Shown here: in pieces, positions 34,445 through 44,222 of the stretch
How the letters are laid out: every line of letters begins with the position of its first letter
Position numbering within the stretch: position 1 is the first letter of the stretch
NCBI GenBank assembly: GCA_036186865.1
Contig: AP025056.1
Span: forward strand, 29,912,011-29,976,010
DNA from: Eustoma russellianum
Taxonomy: Eukaryota > Streptophyta > Magnoliopsida > Gentianales > Gentianaceae
Direction of reading: 5' to 3'
DNA: 64,000 nucleotides
Made by a program: the position numbers and the translations under genes
The notes under the pieces: generated by a model
Told to the model about the DNA's origin: nothing
What the model saw: the letters and a program-made list of their open reading frames with translations, nothing else
Databases searched by the model: none

Positions 34445-35076
34445 GCTGTTTTATTAATAATTTGCCCTCACTTGTGGCGGAGAAATACCGTGGTTACATG
34501 TGGTGTAGGAGACTCTCTTACAAAATAGTAAATGAAATGCATAATATGTACAATAGCACCTACAAAAAGTTAATGACAGAAATTGTGGAATGTAAAATGG
34601 CAATTGTTCTATTAACATGTAAGCACAACAAACTGTAAGAAACAATGTTGTGGAGCCGATGATGCAACCAGACGCTTAAATTGCTTGTGCTATTGTCGTG
34701 CAGCTGGTTGTCGCTGACGTGAATGCTGATATCCAGCACTCCGCAGTGTTGTGTACCTCAATATAAAAGTGATCAGAATAAATATTACTGGAAAGATGAA
34801 GAATAGAGTACCATAGGTTGATGTCGTACCCATGTTGCCTGCATTCATTATGAATACAGGCAACTCCATTAGAAGTCAGCTGTGGGGTAATCATGATGTG
34901 CCGCCTTTCAGAAGATAACACCCTCGCATGATCATAAAAAACAGCTTTATCTGTATTATTGGTGTAAACATAATCGAACGGCAAAGCTAAAGAAGAAAAT
35001 GTACCGACGTTGCCTATATCAACTAGTGACATAGGCAACAAGAGTGCAAGAAAGCCAACCCAATGGGAGACAAGAA

Positions 35077-35640
35077 TCAAAGGCCCAAATGTGGAACTGA
35101 AGGATCCAATAATATAGCTCCTCGAACCTCGCATGGCAAGCTTGTAAATGAAGAAAATACAATTGCTCCTGATGCATGCAGCCCATGAGGAGAGAGCGAA
35201 TGCGCTGCTCCATTTGCTTCACACGGACAATGCTGCAATGTTGAAGCATTAAGACAAAGAAAGTCGATAGCTCGACGAAGATCCACCAAGAAATTACCAG
35301 TATATCGCTCTCGGCGTGACAGTAAGGATAACAGCGAACGACATTCAGTCTCCACGATTAGCCTATCATATTCTCTCGCGTAATATAAGAGGCTATAAAT
35401 CAACGCCATAAGCTCAGCACGTAGAGGAGTGACAGACGGTAAAGAAAAAGCAACCCCCGAAATAAACTCTCCCAATTCATTACGAAGTATAGCTCCCGCT
35501 ACAGCTCCCAACCTGCCCACCGAAGCATCAATGTTGAGTTTAAAGCGACCTGAAGGTGGTAATTTCCAACGAACGAGACGATACCGTCTATGTAGCATCG
35601 ATGGCAAGAATCGCCTATCCACCAAACGAAACAGCGACAT
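35077..35640 (-). pseudogene. L1-like LINE RNase H domain
   Basis: A 187-codon open frame. It shows the RNase H-like fold of plant LINEs: WKLPPSGRFKLNIDASVG with the first catalytic Asp, the Glu in TPLRAELMALIYSLLYY, and VETECRSLLSLL where the second catalytic Asp is replaced by Glu. The His-containing end is CEANGAAHSLSPHGL. The domain would remove RNA from the RNA/DNA hybrid. The region between it and the RT (36133-35735) encodes a decayed zf-RVT-like segment (FSLRSSYSHLC, WPTLPSRTKLFLWKL). Confidence 0.82.
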
Positions 35641-36208
35641 CGAAAATTTATGTCCTTTAGTTGAAGCACACCAAATATATATTTGCTCACGAAGTCGCTC
35701 AAATAAATGTCTGTATGAAAAAGAACTATTACCAAATCTGATAGATGTATACTCCTTCTAAATCACCCATACAACGAGAGATGGAACCGTGGCACGTAGA
35801 AAAATGTGGTCTCGCTTGTCAGAATGGACCTTGCAAAAGACACACTGCGAGAAAGATCGCTTGCCATGAGCATAGATTTTCTACTAAAGGAAACACACGC
35901 ATCCATAACTTCCACAGAAAAAGCTTTGTCCTAGAAGGCAACGTCGGCCACCAAACAAACTTGGAACACTCAAAAGAAGGCATATGAGTACATAAATGGC
36001 TATAAGACGATCTCAATGAAAACTGACCCATCGAATCTGCAGCCCAGTTAACGCTATCAGGTGTATGAGAAACATGATGTTCCATGTAAGAATGAACTCT
36101 ACAAATGCACTTCCAAATGGGAGAATCATACAAGGTAGTGGAAACTACTCCTTTTCGTCCATATCGCTCTCGATTGTATGTTGCCCAAAGGCTCTGCGAA
36201 GTGTGAAA

Positions 36209-37470
36209 TCACCACCATAAAAGACTGTCATAAGCATGTTGTAATAAGTCCAAGTTACGGATTCCCAAGCCTCCAAATTCCATCGGGCAGCAGATCTTTT
36301 CCCAAGAGTGCCAATGATAACGATCCTTCCAAAGAAAATGAGCCATGCGCCTATGAATTGCCTTCACAACACTTTTCGAAAGCTTTGAACTCGCCATAAT
36401 ATGCTATGGCATAGATCCAAGAACATGAGGAATCAAGACCAATCTACCCGCAAATGATAAAAGCTTTGAAGCCCATGAATTCAGTTTTGCATCTACATGG
36501 GCTAACAAGGATGTGCAATAAGCAGCGTGATTAATACCTTTATATAAATATGAACCCAAGTATTTCATTGGCAACTGCGTCAATTGCGTGCCTAGCGTAT
36601 GTGAAGCTCTCGTCCCCAAAACTCCCGCACTAACGACCACCTGACTTTTATGAAAATTGACTAATTGTCCCGAAGCATGTTGATAATCATCTAAAAAAGA
36701 TCTGAAGCGTCGTAAATTTGCAACTGAGCCGTTTAAGAATACCACCAGATCATCAGCAAACCCCAAGTGCGATACTTGGGGTACATGGCAGCATTAAAAC
36801 CAAGAATTGCTACATCCTGCATCAAAGATTTAAGTCCACGGGAAAAGCCTTCTGCAGCTAGAATAAATAACAATGGAGATAATGGTCTCCCTGTTTAACC
36901 CCCCTGGAGACTGGAAAAAATCCCGCCGGCTTACCATTAATGAGCATTAAACACTTCGTAGCAGACAAATTATTTAAAATGATACGAACAAATTGCTCAT
37001 GAAATCCCATAGTCAATAATATCTGACGAAGATAGGACCAGTTAACCCTGTCAAAGGCTTTAGCCATATCAAGCTTAACGATAACATGACATCTACGTAC
37101 TGGTCGGTCCAATACATGAACCATCTCTTGTGCCAGTAAGACTTGTTCAGTAATATCACGACCCTTCAGAAATCCCGCTTGCTCCAGAGGGTTAGCCGAG
37201 GTAATACATTTGCCGTGCGAGTTGCAATTAAGCGAGCGATTACCTTGGCCAAGAAGTTTGTCAAACAAGTGGGTCGATAATCGGAGAATGTTTGCGGATT
37301 CATAACTTTCGGTATTAATGTAATAAGCGAAGCAGCAACCTGACGTGGCGAAGGAATGCCTAAGAAAAATTCCTGCACTGCCTTATGCACATCCATCTGC
37401 ATAACTGCCCAAAAGCGGTGATAAAATGAGCCTGGAAAATCCATCTGGACCTGCTGCTCTTGTGGGACTA
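36209..37470 (-). pseudogene. L1-like LINE reverse transcriptase fragment
   Basis: Minus-strand frames in order: DFPGSFYHRFWAVMQMDVHK, VQEFFLGIPSP, SLITLIPKVMNPQTFSDYRP, then after a frameshift EQAGFLKGRDITEQVLLAQE, the catalytic-Asp region KLDMAKAFDRVNWSYLRQIL, RGVKQGD, and in another frame the catalytic box GFADDLVVFL (36766). This is followed by the thumb (QLPMKYLGSYLYKGINHAAY, SWASKLLSFAGRLVLIPHVL). The copy is 5'-truncated and needs at least four frames. Its closest relative in the window is the LINE at 47223-53634, which has the same motifs with about half of the residues identical by eye. Confidence 0.88.
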
Positions 37471-37474
37471 AGAA

Positions 37475-37505
<31 letters not shown>

Positions 37506-38173
37506 CTATATATATATATATGCGCACACACACATCACACGACATATACATATATATAACTACACATACAATATGATGTAAAAATGGGTCTTAACCCTTC
37601 TATGGCCAAAACAATTATATACTGTACCACTCATATACGCACATGGAGGTTATGTGTACACACGGGTGTGTATATATATGTGCACAATCATCACACATTT
37701 TATAAACGAACATCTATAAAATTGAATATAGTTATATAAGATCTAATTTGAATATAAAAATCAGGCCAATTCTTAGAAAATGGCATAGAAAGCACAAAAA
37801 AGTACTTACCTCTTTGTAAGGTATATTAAACGCTAAAGAATACCGTAGACGGGTAGTGCTAGGCTTGGTTCTCCTCCCCTGTTCTTTTTTTCTTCTTTCT
37901 CTTTTTTACTTCTCCCTTTCCCCTCTCTTTCTTACTCTCTGTTGTCTCTCTCTTTGTTTTTTGGCCAACTAGGTGAAATGGGGAGGGAAGGGGGAAGTTT
38001 CCTATTTGTCTAGGGTAGGGGGAGTGGGGCACGGTTATGGAGAGGGTTTTTAGGGGTTGTGGCTAGTTATTGGAGAAGTGGGGAGTTGATGAGGGGATAA
38101 GGGATAAAACCTTATCCTCTATTTTATTATTATTTTTTAAATATTATTATGTATATTTTTTAAGGCTATAACA

Positions 38174-38898
38174 CATATGTTCTTCTAAGTTTCTATTATG
38201 TTGTCTTAAAGAGTCAAACAACTCAAAAGAAGTGCAATCCAATGACAAAAGCATGACAAAAACCTATAGAGTAAAGACGTCAACAATGAATCCAATGAAT
38301 GAGCCAAATGCAGTTGCCGAAAGAAAGTCTCAAAGGCAAGGGAAATCTGCAATTTGCATAATTATATGGCTGGCTTATTTACATGATCCTGAATTAGCAT
38401 CTCACGAGGGTCCAACTTCTTTTCGCAAGAACTTTATAGTGAAAATTCTAATGAATTGTTAGATCCCCGCAAAGAAGATCAATTTGAAAGAAGTGACGTT
38501 CGAGAATTAGTGGCTAAACCTAGTGATCACCGCATAATTGGCACTACGTGGGTACTTAGAAACAAGATGGATGATAAAGGAAACATCACTAGAAACAAAG
38601 CTAGGTTAGTAGCTCAAGGATATAGACAAAAAGAGGGTATAGACTATGATGAAACTTTTTTTCCTGTAGCTAGATTAGAAGCTATTAGGACGCTATTAGC
38701 ATATACGTGCTATAAGAATTTTAAACTATATCAAATGGATGTGAAATCCCCATTCTTGAATGGAATAATTCAAGAAGAAGTATATGTAGCTCAACCACTG
38801 GGGTTTGAAAATCATGATTATCCAAATCATGTATTTATACTCCAAAAGGCCTTTATGGAATTAAACAAGCTCCGAGGTTATGGTATGAAGGATTAAGT
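38174..38898 (+). pseudogene. Copia-2 fragment: linker and N-terminal reverse transcriptase
   Basis: A plus-strand Ty1/copia polyprotein piece. 38232-38462 is the variable linker after integrase. 38456-38896 (146 codons) is the start of the RT: HRIIGTTWVLRNKMDDKGNI, RNKARLVAQGYRQKEGIDYD, ETFFPVARLEAIRTLLAY and the first catalytic Asp region YQMDVKSPFLNGIIQEEVYV. A frameshift occurs near KAF (former KALYG motif) shortly before the fragment ends. Both ends are insertion sites: element C on the left (LTR end 38173) and the copia-1 LTR on the right (38899). The remaining RT and RNase H should lie beyond copia-1, outside the window. It is the oldest element recognisable here. Confidence 0.88.
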
Positions 38899-41553
38899 TG
38901 TAGGATCAACAAGGCACCACTAGAAGGGGGGGGGGGAGGGAGTTGAATAGTGGGTGCGGAAAATGTGGTTTTTAAAATTGTCTTAAGCCAAAAACCCAAC
39001 TTCTGAAAACAGTTTCTGTTTTCAAGACCTGTTTTAAAATGTTTTGCAAACTAGGTTTCAATTCTTCAAAAATTCTAAAATTTGGAGGGATTTTATTATC
39101 AGATGTTATGAGTATCTCCTAAAAATTTGAGATTAAAATTCAACCTCTAACCGCTTTAAACAGTTTTGATGGTCAGATTACACAAATCTGCCACAAACGG
39201 TAGTCTGATTTGAAAAATTAATTTCTATTTAACCGTGACTCCAAATGCTCTAAAAATTTAATGAATAACCCCTTATTAGTTGTATTTAATTGGGTTGAAA
39301 ATGTTTTGAAAAAATCTTTTGGGAAGATAGTAAAATATGTTCAAAGTCTCAACCTTTGCAAGCCTGAAAATCAGACTATACTAGTCTCAGGACTTTTGAT
39401 GTTTGAGTGACTTATACTTGTCCAAAAGGGTTGAAACGTGCACCAAAAGAACCTTAAGACGTGTGGCTATCTTTCTAAAAATTTTTGTGATTTTTGAAAT
39501 TTGTTTACTATTTTTTCGAACTTGATAAAAACAATGCACTGTGCTAGAAACTGAAAGTAAGTGCTGAAAGTAAAGAACACAAGGAAATTTATACTGGTTC
39601 GGTTAAAACAACCTACTCCAGTCTTCGAGGACACCTTCCTCGGTTAGCACTAATCACAAAATATAAATAACACCTTACCACACAGGGTTGATTGAGTTAC
39701 ACACCAACTCCAACCCTTTACAAACCTTGTATGTGAATACAACGATCACGAACACCACCACCTTGCAAGTGCAAGATTGATCACACCTTGATCAATCTTT
39801 TACAACAATAAAGAGTATATGGTGGTATGTAAGAAGCTTATTCAAGATGTATGAATAACAATACAATAGGCTTTTAGAGAGAAGAAAGAAAGAAGCTTAG
39901 AAGGAGAGACTAGAAAACGTTTTTTGATCTTGTAAGCTTGTAAGACTTGTCTTGTATTTTTGTTTGTTCTCCTCTTTCCTTTTATCACTAGTGGCCGCCC
40001 CCTTGATGCCTTTTCCACCTCTTGAAAATTATCTTCTAAGTCCTTGGAAGAGTATATTGCATCATTGTGACATTTCCTTGCTTACTTGGTAACTCCTTAT
40101 TGGATGATCATTAAGCTCTTGTTTACTTGGCACTCATTGATTGGATGGAAGTTGTCACCATTTGATGACTAGAGAAATCTGAAAATAAACCTTAAAAACA
40201 TGTGCCAATTAGCCATAAAAGTGTCGCCATAATTCATATAATAATCCCACATAATTAGCAAGACAACTAATCACCTATTTCCTTGCAAAAATCGGCCATT
40301 ATGCCTCTCCACATGCTGAAATTTCAGCATGTGTAACATTCACACTTTATTCAAATTGTTGCCAAGTTTGCATTTGATTAATTCCTTGAAAATAATGAAG
40401 AAATCAATCATCATTTAGTACATAACATTTCAACTAATTTTGGAATAAAAATTGGCCACCAAGAAGCCACAAATTCGGCCACATCCATTTACACACATGC
40501 TGAAATTTTCAGCATGTGTGATATTTGAAAATATCACTTGATTATTTCTATAAAATATTCAAAACATTGCCATAACATCTTTCAATTAATCCACGTAATT
40601 CAAAGTGGTAAATATGGCATAATTAAGCAGAAAAATCGGCCAGCCATATTACACATGCTGAAATTTTCAGCATGTGTCACAAATGTGACAAAGTTTAAAA
40701 TGTTACCTTGTGTAGCTCCTTTCTTTAACTCACCAACATTGTATGCTTCATTCTTGGCCAATCAAGATGCCAACAAACCTCCACATATGCTCCAACATGG
40801 CTGAGCTAGGCGTGTATGATGAATATACATGTGTTGAATTTTATTTTTGCAAACTTTGTAAAATAGTACACATATAATTATACACACATGGTATATTCCA
40901 ATCAGCCCTTAATTGATTTTTCTAGAACACTTTAAAATGTATGAAGTATGTAAAAAGTGTCTAGATACATGTTACATGCCATGCCAAAAATGTTCCATGT
41001 GTCGTGTTCGTAGAAAACCGAATTTTCGACGTTTGTCGATTGCCCGATTTTTCTCTGATTAAATTCTAACTTTTTGAACATGTTATATATATTATGTTAA
41101 ACATAATTAAACTTTAATATTCAGCACTTAGGGCTGATTAAAGTGGCGCCCAACATGTGACAAAAATTGAATTTGGAATCTCCATAATTTGGCCTTAATT
41201 GAGGGTGATTTGTGTGTGCAAACATGAAATGATTTTATGGTTGTATATACCATGTAATTCACGAAATTCGTGGCCATTTTTGAAGTGTACGGGCTGGCCA
41301 TCTATATATGGCAAGTACGTGACACGTTGGCGAAGTTTCGGTATTCATCCGATACGACAATTTTTGGTTTTAGAACCTTTTAACGTGTCGTAATAAATTT
41401 GTCATCACCATGACTTATATCATATGATATAAGACCTGAATATACTCATAAATATGAGGTAAATATAGTGGTGTGACGTTAACGTACGTACGTAAAATAT
41501 ATAACGTGTCGGTAGTATGTTGGAATATATGTGTATGTGCCTTTTTAAAAAAT

Positions 41554-41603
<50 letters not shown>

Positions 41604-41964
41604 TAAAAACGTGTAGCATGAGGGAGAAGAAGACTTTCCATTCTTCAATTTGTTGCCTTTATGCCTTTTCCAAATATAGCTTCCTTTAATGAAATACTTA
41701 GTTTATTTAATAAGTACTTCACTTAATGAACTAGTTTAGTTCATTAATGATTGCACCTGAAAATAGTTCAAACACAACAAATGCTTTCCATTCGATGTAA
41801 GCTTTAAAGCTTCATGGCTCGTTAGTACGACAAAATTATGTATGAACTATATAAGGCAAGTTTTATGCAAAAACGTGTCATATCATAAAATATGTCATGC
41901 ATTTTTTAATACACGTTATTTAAATCATGCATTTTGTAATAACTCAAACCCTTTTTTCTCTACA
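38899..41964 (-). repeat. Copia-1 left LTR (3' LTR of the minus-strand element)
   Basis: 3,066 bp, TGTAGGA...CTCTACA on the plus strand. It is homologous in reverse orientation to the N-copia LTRs: the CCTTCTAGTGG...TCCTACA end, the CTCCAGTCTTCGAGGACACC region near 39610, and the U3 palindrome at 41724-41744. The AT dinucleotide run at 41558-41600 is specific to this copy. Target duplication base candidates on the left are TAAGT (38894-38898); the other side is outside the window. Confidence 0.88.
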
Positions 41965-42147
41965 ATCTCCTCTTTTTGATGATTTACAAAATAACCTACG
42001 TTCATGATTTAAATTTTATCGCTCCCCTCAAATCATGCACAAATTCAAATTTTGAATTTCAAATTTCAAATTTCGAATTTTCTCCCCCTTGATTTGTGCA
42101 ATCAATCTCTCTCTCCCCCTTAAATCATTCTCTCCCCCTTTATTTTG
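41965..42147 (-). other. Multiple polypurine tracts of copia-1
   Basis: On the minus strand: AAAGGGGGAGAGAATG (about 42130), AAGGGGGAGAGAGAGA (about 42110), AAGGGGGAGAAAATT (about 42080) and AAAAAGAGGAGAT next to the LTR. The repeated tract is the Sirevirus hallmark also present in N-copia. No env-like frame fits between the RNase H stop (42187) and these tracts. Confidence 0.78.
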
Positions 42148-42186
42148 GAAAGTCAATCAAAAATGCATGTAAATATGGAAAGATAA

Positions 42187-43196
42187 TCAAATTAAATCAG
42201 CAAAAATCATGCCTAATTTAGAACAAAGATTTTCATACATGGCTTGATTTAATGCTTTAGTGAAAATGTCAGCTCCTTGTGCCTCAGTGCGTACGTGATC
42301 TATGACAATATCACCATTATTTACGAAATCACGAAGAAAATGATAGCGTACTTCTATATGCTTGGCCTTAGAATGTAGCACGGAGTTCTTAGATAGGTTG
42401 ATGGCGCTCATACTATCACAATATATAGGAATCCTATTTACCGTAATTCCAAAGTCAGAAAGTTGTTGTTTTAGCCATAGTACTTGTGTGCAACATAGAC
42501 TAAGTGCCATGTAATCAGCTTCAGTAGTGGATAAAGCTACGCTTGCTTGCTTTTTGGAAAACCATGAAATAAGTGAATTTCCTATAAATTGACAAGTGCA
42601 ACTCGTGCTTTTCCTATCTATTTTACAGCCACGATAATCTGCATTAGTATAGGCACGTAAGTTAAATTCACAATCTTTATCATACCAGATGCCTAAGGTG
42701 GGTGTGTGCTTAATATATCTGAATATTCTTTTCACGGTACTATAGTGAGACACCTTTGGTTGGCTTTGAAAACGTGCACACATACATACACTGAACATGA
42801 TATCAGACCTACTAGCAGTAAGATATAGCAAAGAGCCAATCATAGATCTATATAAGGCATTATCAAAATCCTTACCATGTTCATCTTTGTCTAATTTAGT
42901 GGTGACACTCATAGGGGTGGGGGACGGTTTTAAATTCTCAAAATTGAACTTTTTAATCATATCATTTATATACTTAACTTGGCTTATATGTATACCTTTA
43001 CTCGTTTGTTTAATTTGCAAGCCAAGAAAGTAATTTAATTCACCAACCATAGACATTTCAAATTCTGGTTTCATGCAAATTTCAAAATCTTCAACAAATT
43101 TATGTGAAGTGGAGCCGAAAATGATGTCATCAACATAAATTTGAATAATGAGTAAATCCGATTTGTCTTGTTTTAAAAATAAAGTACTATCTATAG
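42187..43196 (-). pseudogene. Copia-1 reverse transcriptase C-terminal part and RNase H
   Basis: An uninterrupted 336-codon stretch. RT catalytic box IYVDDIIFGS, then MVGELNYFLGLQIKQTSKGI, NDMIKKFNFENLKPSPTPMS, YRSMIGSLLYLTASRSDIMF. RNase H shows TNADYRGCKIDRKSTSCTCQ, where the first catalytic Asp of the usual DAD motif is Asn. Next come LSTTEADYMALSLCCTQVLW with the catalytic Glu, IYCDSMSAINLSKN with the next Asp, and the end KHIEVRYHFLRDFVNNGD through ADIFTKALN. The upstream half is at 60718-61310. The apparent open frame runs on into the LTR of element B (43197-43287), but that extension is LTR sequence and not part of the protein. Confidence 0.92.
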
Positions 43197-44035
43197 TGTA
43201 GCGCCCCGCACCCCGGCCCAACCGGATACGGTGCGCCCGTCGCACTTCACTATAGAAAGTACCAGGCGGCGATCCATAACATAACAAAGTCCAGAATAAA
43301 TATGAGGACTTTCATGCTTACGCATCAACAAGTAAGCGAAACCGTGGCAGAATAAAAACTTTAAATTAAAAATGTCTACGAAACCATCATTAGTTTTACA
43401 ACCCAAATCATAAGGTACGGAAATTCCCAAAAGTAATTGTTTCCATCACAAATTCATAAAAAGGATCATCGGTCAAAACCATCTCGTCAAGTCTCCTTGG
43501 CCATCCATCTCTCGCACATCTACGGGTAGGGAACCCTAGGTTCATCTTCGATCCATTCCACTTTATTCCCTGCGGCCTCTGGGAGGAAAAATAGGGGGTG
43601 AGTGACAACGTCACCAGCAAGTAAACTATAAATAATCGTGAATTAAATGGAAAGTACATACAAGAACCGAACCCCAAAATTCGGTTTAGAAACATACCTG
43701 ACTTTCCATCTAATACTCATCAGTGATCAACTCATAACGTATCAAAGATCATAACTTAACAGGGATCATAACTTGTTAAAGAACATAACTTATAAAAGAT
43801 CATAACTTATAAAAGTTCATAACTTATTAAAGACCATCACTCCATAAAGATCATAACCTAGGAGCTACCAAGCCGTAACAACTTAGCCTAGGTATCACGT
43901 ACCGTTATTCGATGTCTCATTAAATGCAACATGCATCAGTATGTACGTGTGATGCATCATGATAAAAATGAAGATAAGGTCTTTCGTTCTTTTATTTCAA
44001 AACATCATCGTGGAGAAACAAGAGAGGATTCAGAT

Positions 44036-44222
44036 CTATTCACCCGGATCTGAGGCGGTCACTTATTCCCTTTGAATCTATTATTCTCGGATTCGGAACG
44101 GTCACGTCATCACTTATCAGGTCTATTCTCTCCGGGCCTGCACGGTCCATATCAGGTCTATTCTCTCCGGGCCTGAACGGTCCATATCATCAGATCAATT
44201 AACCCCGGATCTGGAACGGGTC
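44036..44222. repeat. Tandem repeat cluster in element B LTR
   Basis: Five imperfect units of about 35-40 bp on the pattern TCAGGTCTATTCTCTCCGGG followed by CCTG(C/A)ACGGTCC. The same cluster is at 56760-56952 in the right LTR. It lies about 430 bp from the hairpin. Confidence 0.85.

Larger units (their letters stand above)
34421..37470 (-). mobile_element. L1-like LINE, 5'-truncated
   Basis: A 3.05 kb minus-strand LINE of the same family as the longer LINE at 47223-53634. It starts within the reverse transcriptase (right end, 37470) and ends at 34421. The target duplication AGAAATCATATATA is found at 37471-37484 on the right and at 32037-32050 on the left, beyond the later RTE insertion. 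The 3' end carries a 16-bp palindrome (34429-34444) rather than a poly(A) tail. Confidence 0.85.
15766..38173 (-). mobile_element. Ty3/gypsy chromovirus element C (Tekay-like), heavily disrupted
   Basis: A minus-strand gypsy element. The left (3') LTR end is at 16023, the polypurine tract at 16024-16031, integrase at 16060-17600, reverse transcriptase at 27234-28240, gag at 28399-29366, the primer site at 29677-29688, and the right (5') LTR starts at 29691 and ends at 38173. The body is interrupted by the N-copia complex (17614-27233), and most of RNase H is missing at that junction. The right LTR is stretched to 8.5 kb by an organellar-looking segment and two LINEs. The integrase C terminus has a GPY/F module followed by a chromodomain-like VKVQWINHTE...ELEHQMREKYPQLF segment. 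That arrangement is typical of Tekay/Del chromoviruses, so the lineage is a good inference. All genes are dead. Confidence 0.82.
29691..38173 (-). repeat. Element C right LTR (5' LTR) with later insertions
   Basis: Begins TGAAGCGCCCTG next to the primer site and ends GGCTATAACA at 38173. LTR sequence proper is at 29691-30447, about 31330-32050 and about 37485-38173. Its U5 end shares the CACCCACCGTA...AAGGCGTC block with elements A and B. The inserted material is an organellar-looking segment (about 30448-31330), the RTE LINE and the L1-like LINE. 38174 onward is copia-2 target sequence. Confidence 0.8.

Noticed and set aside
43197..43287. Extension of the copia-1 RT frame into LTR sequence
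   Set aside because: It reads across the element B insertion junction. The target duplication shows that the extra residues are LTR-derived.
43191..43430. Open frames present in both LTRs of element B (also 43408-43695, 44450-44650 and their copies at 55888-57383)
   Set aside because: Presence in both copies only reflects LTR duplication. They do not resemble any protein and could at most be upstream frames in the leader.
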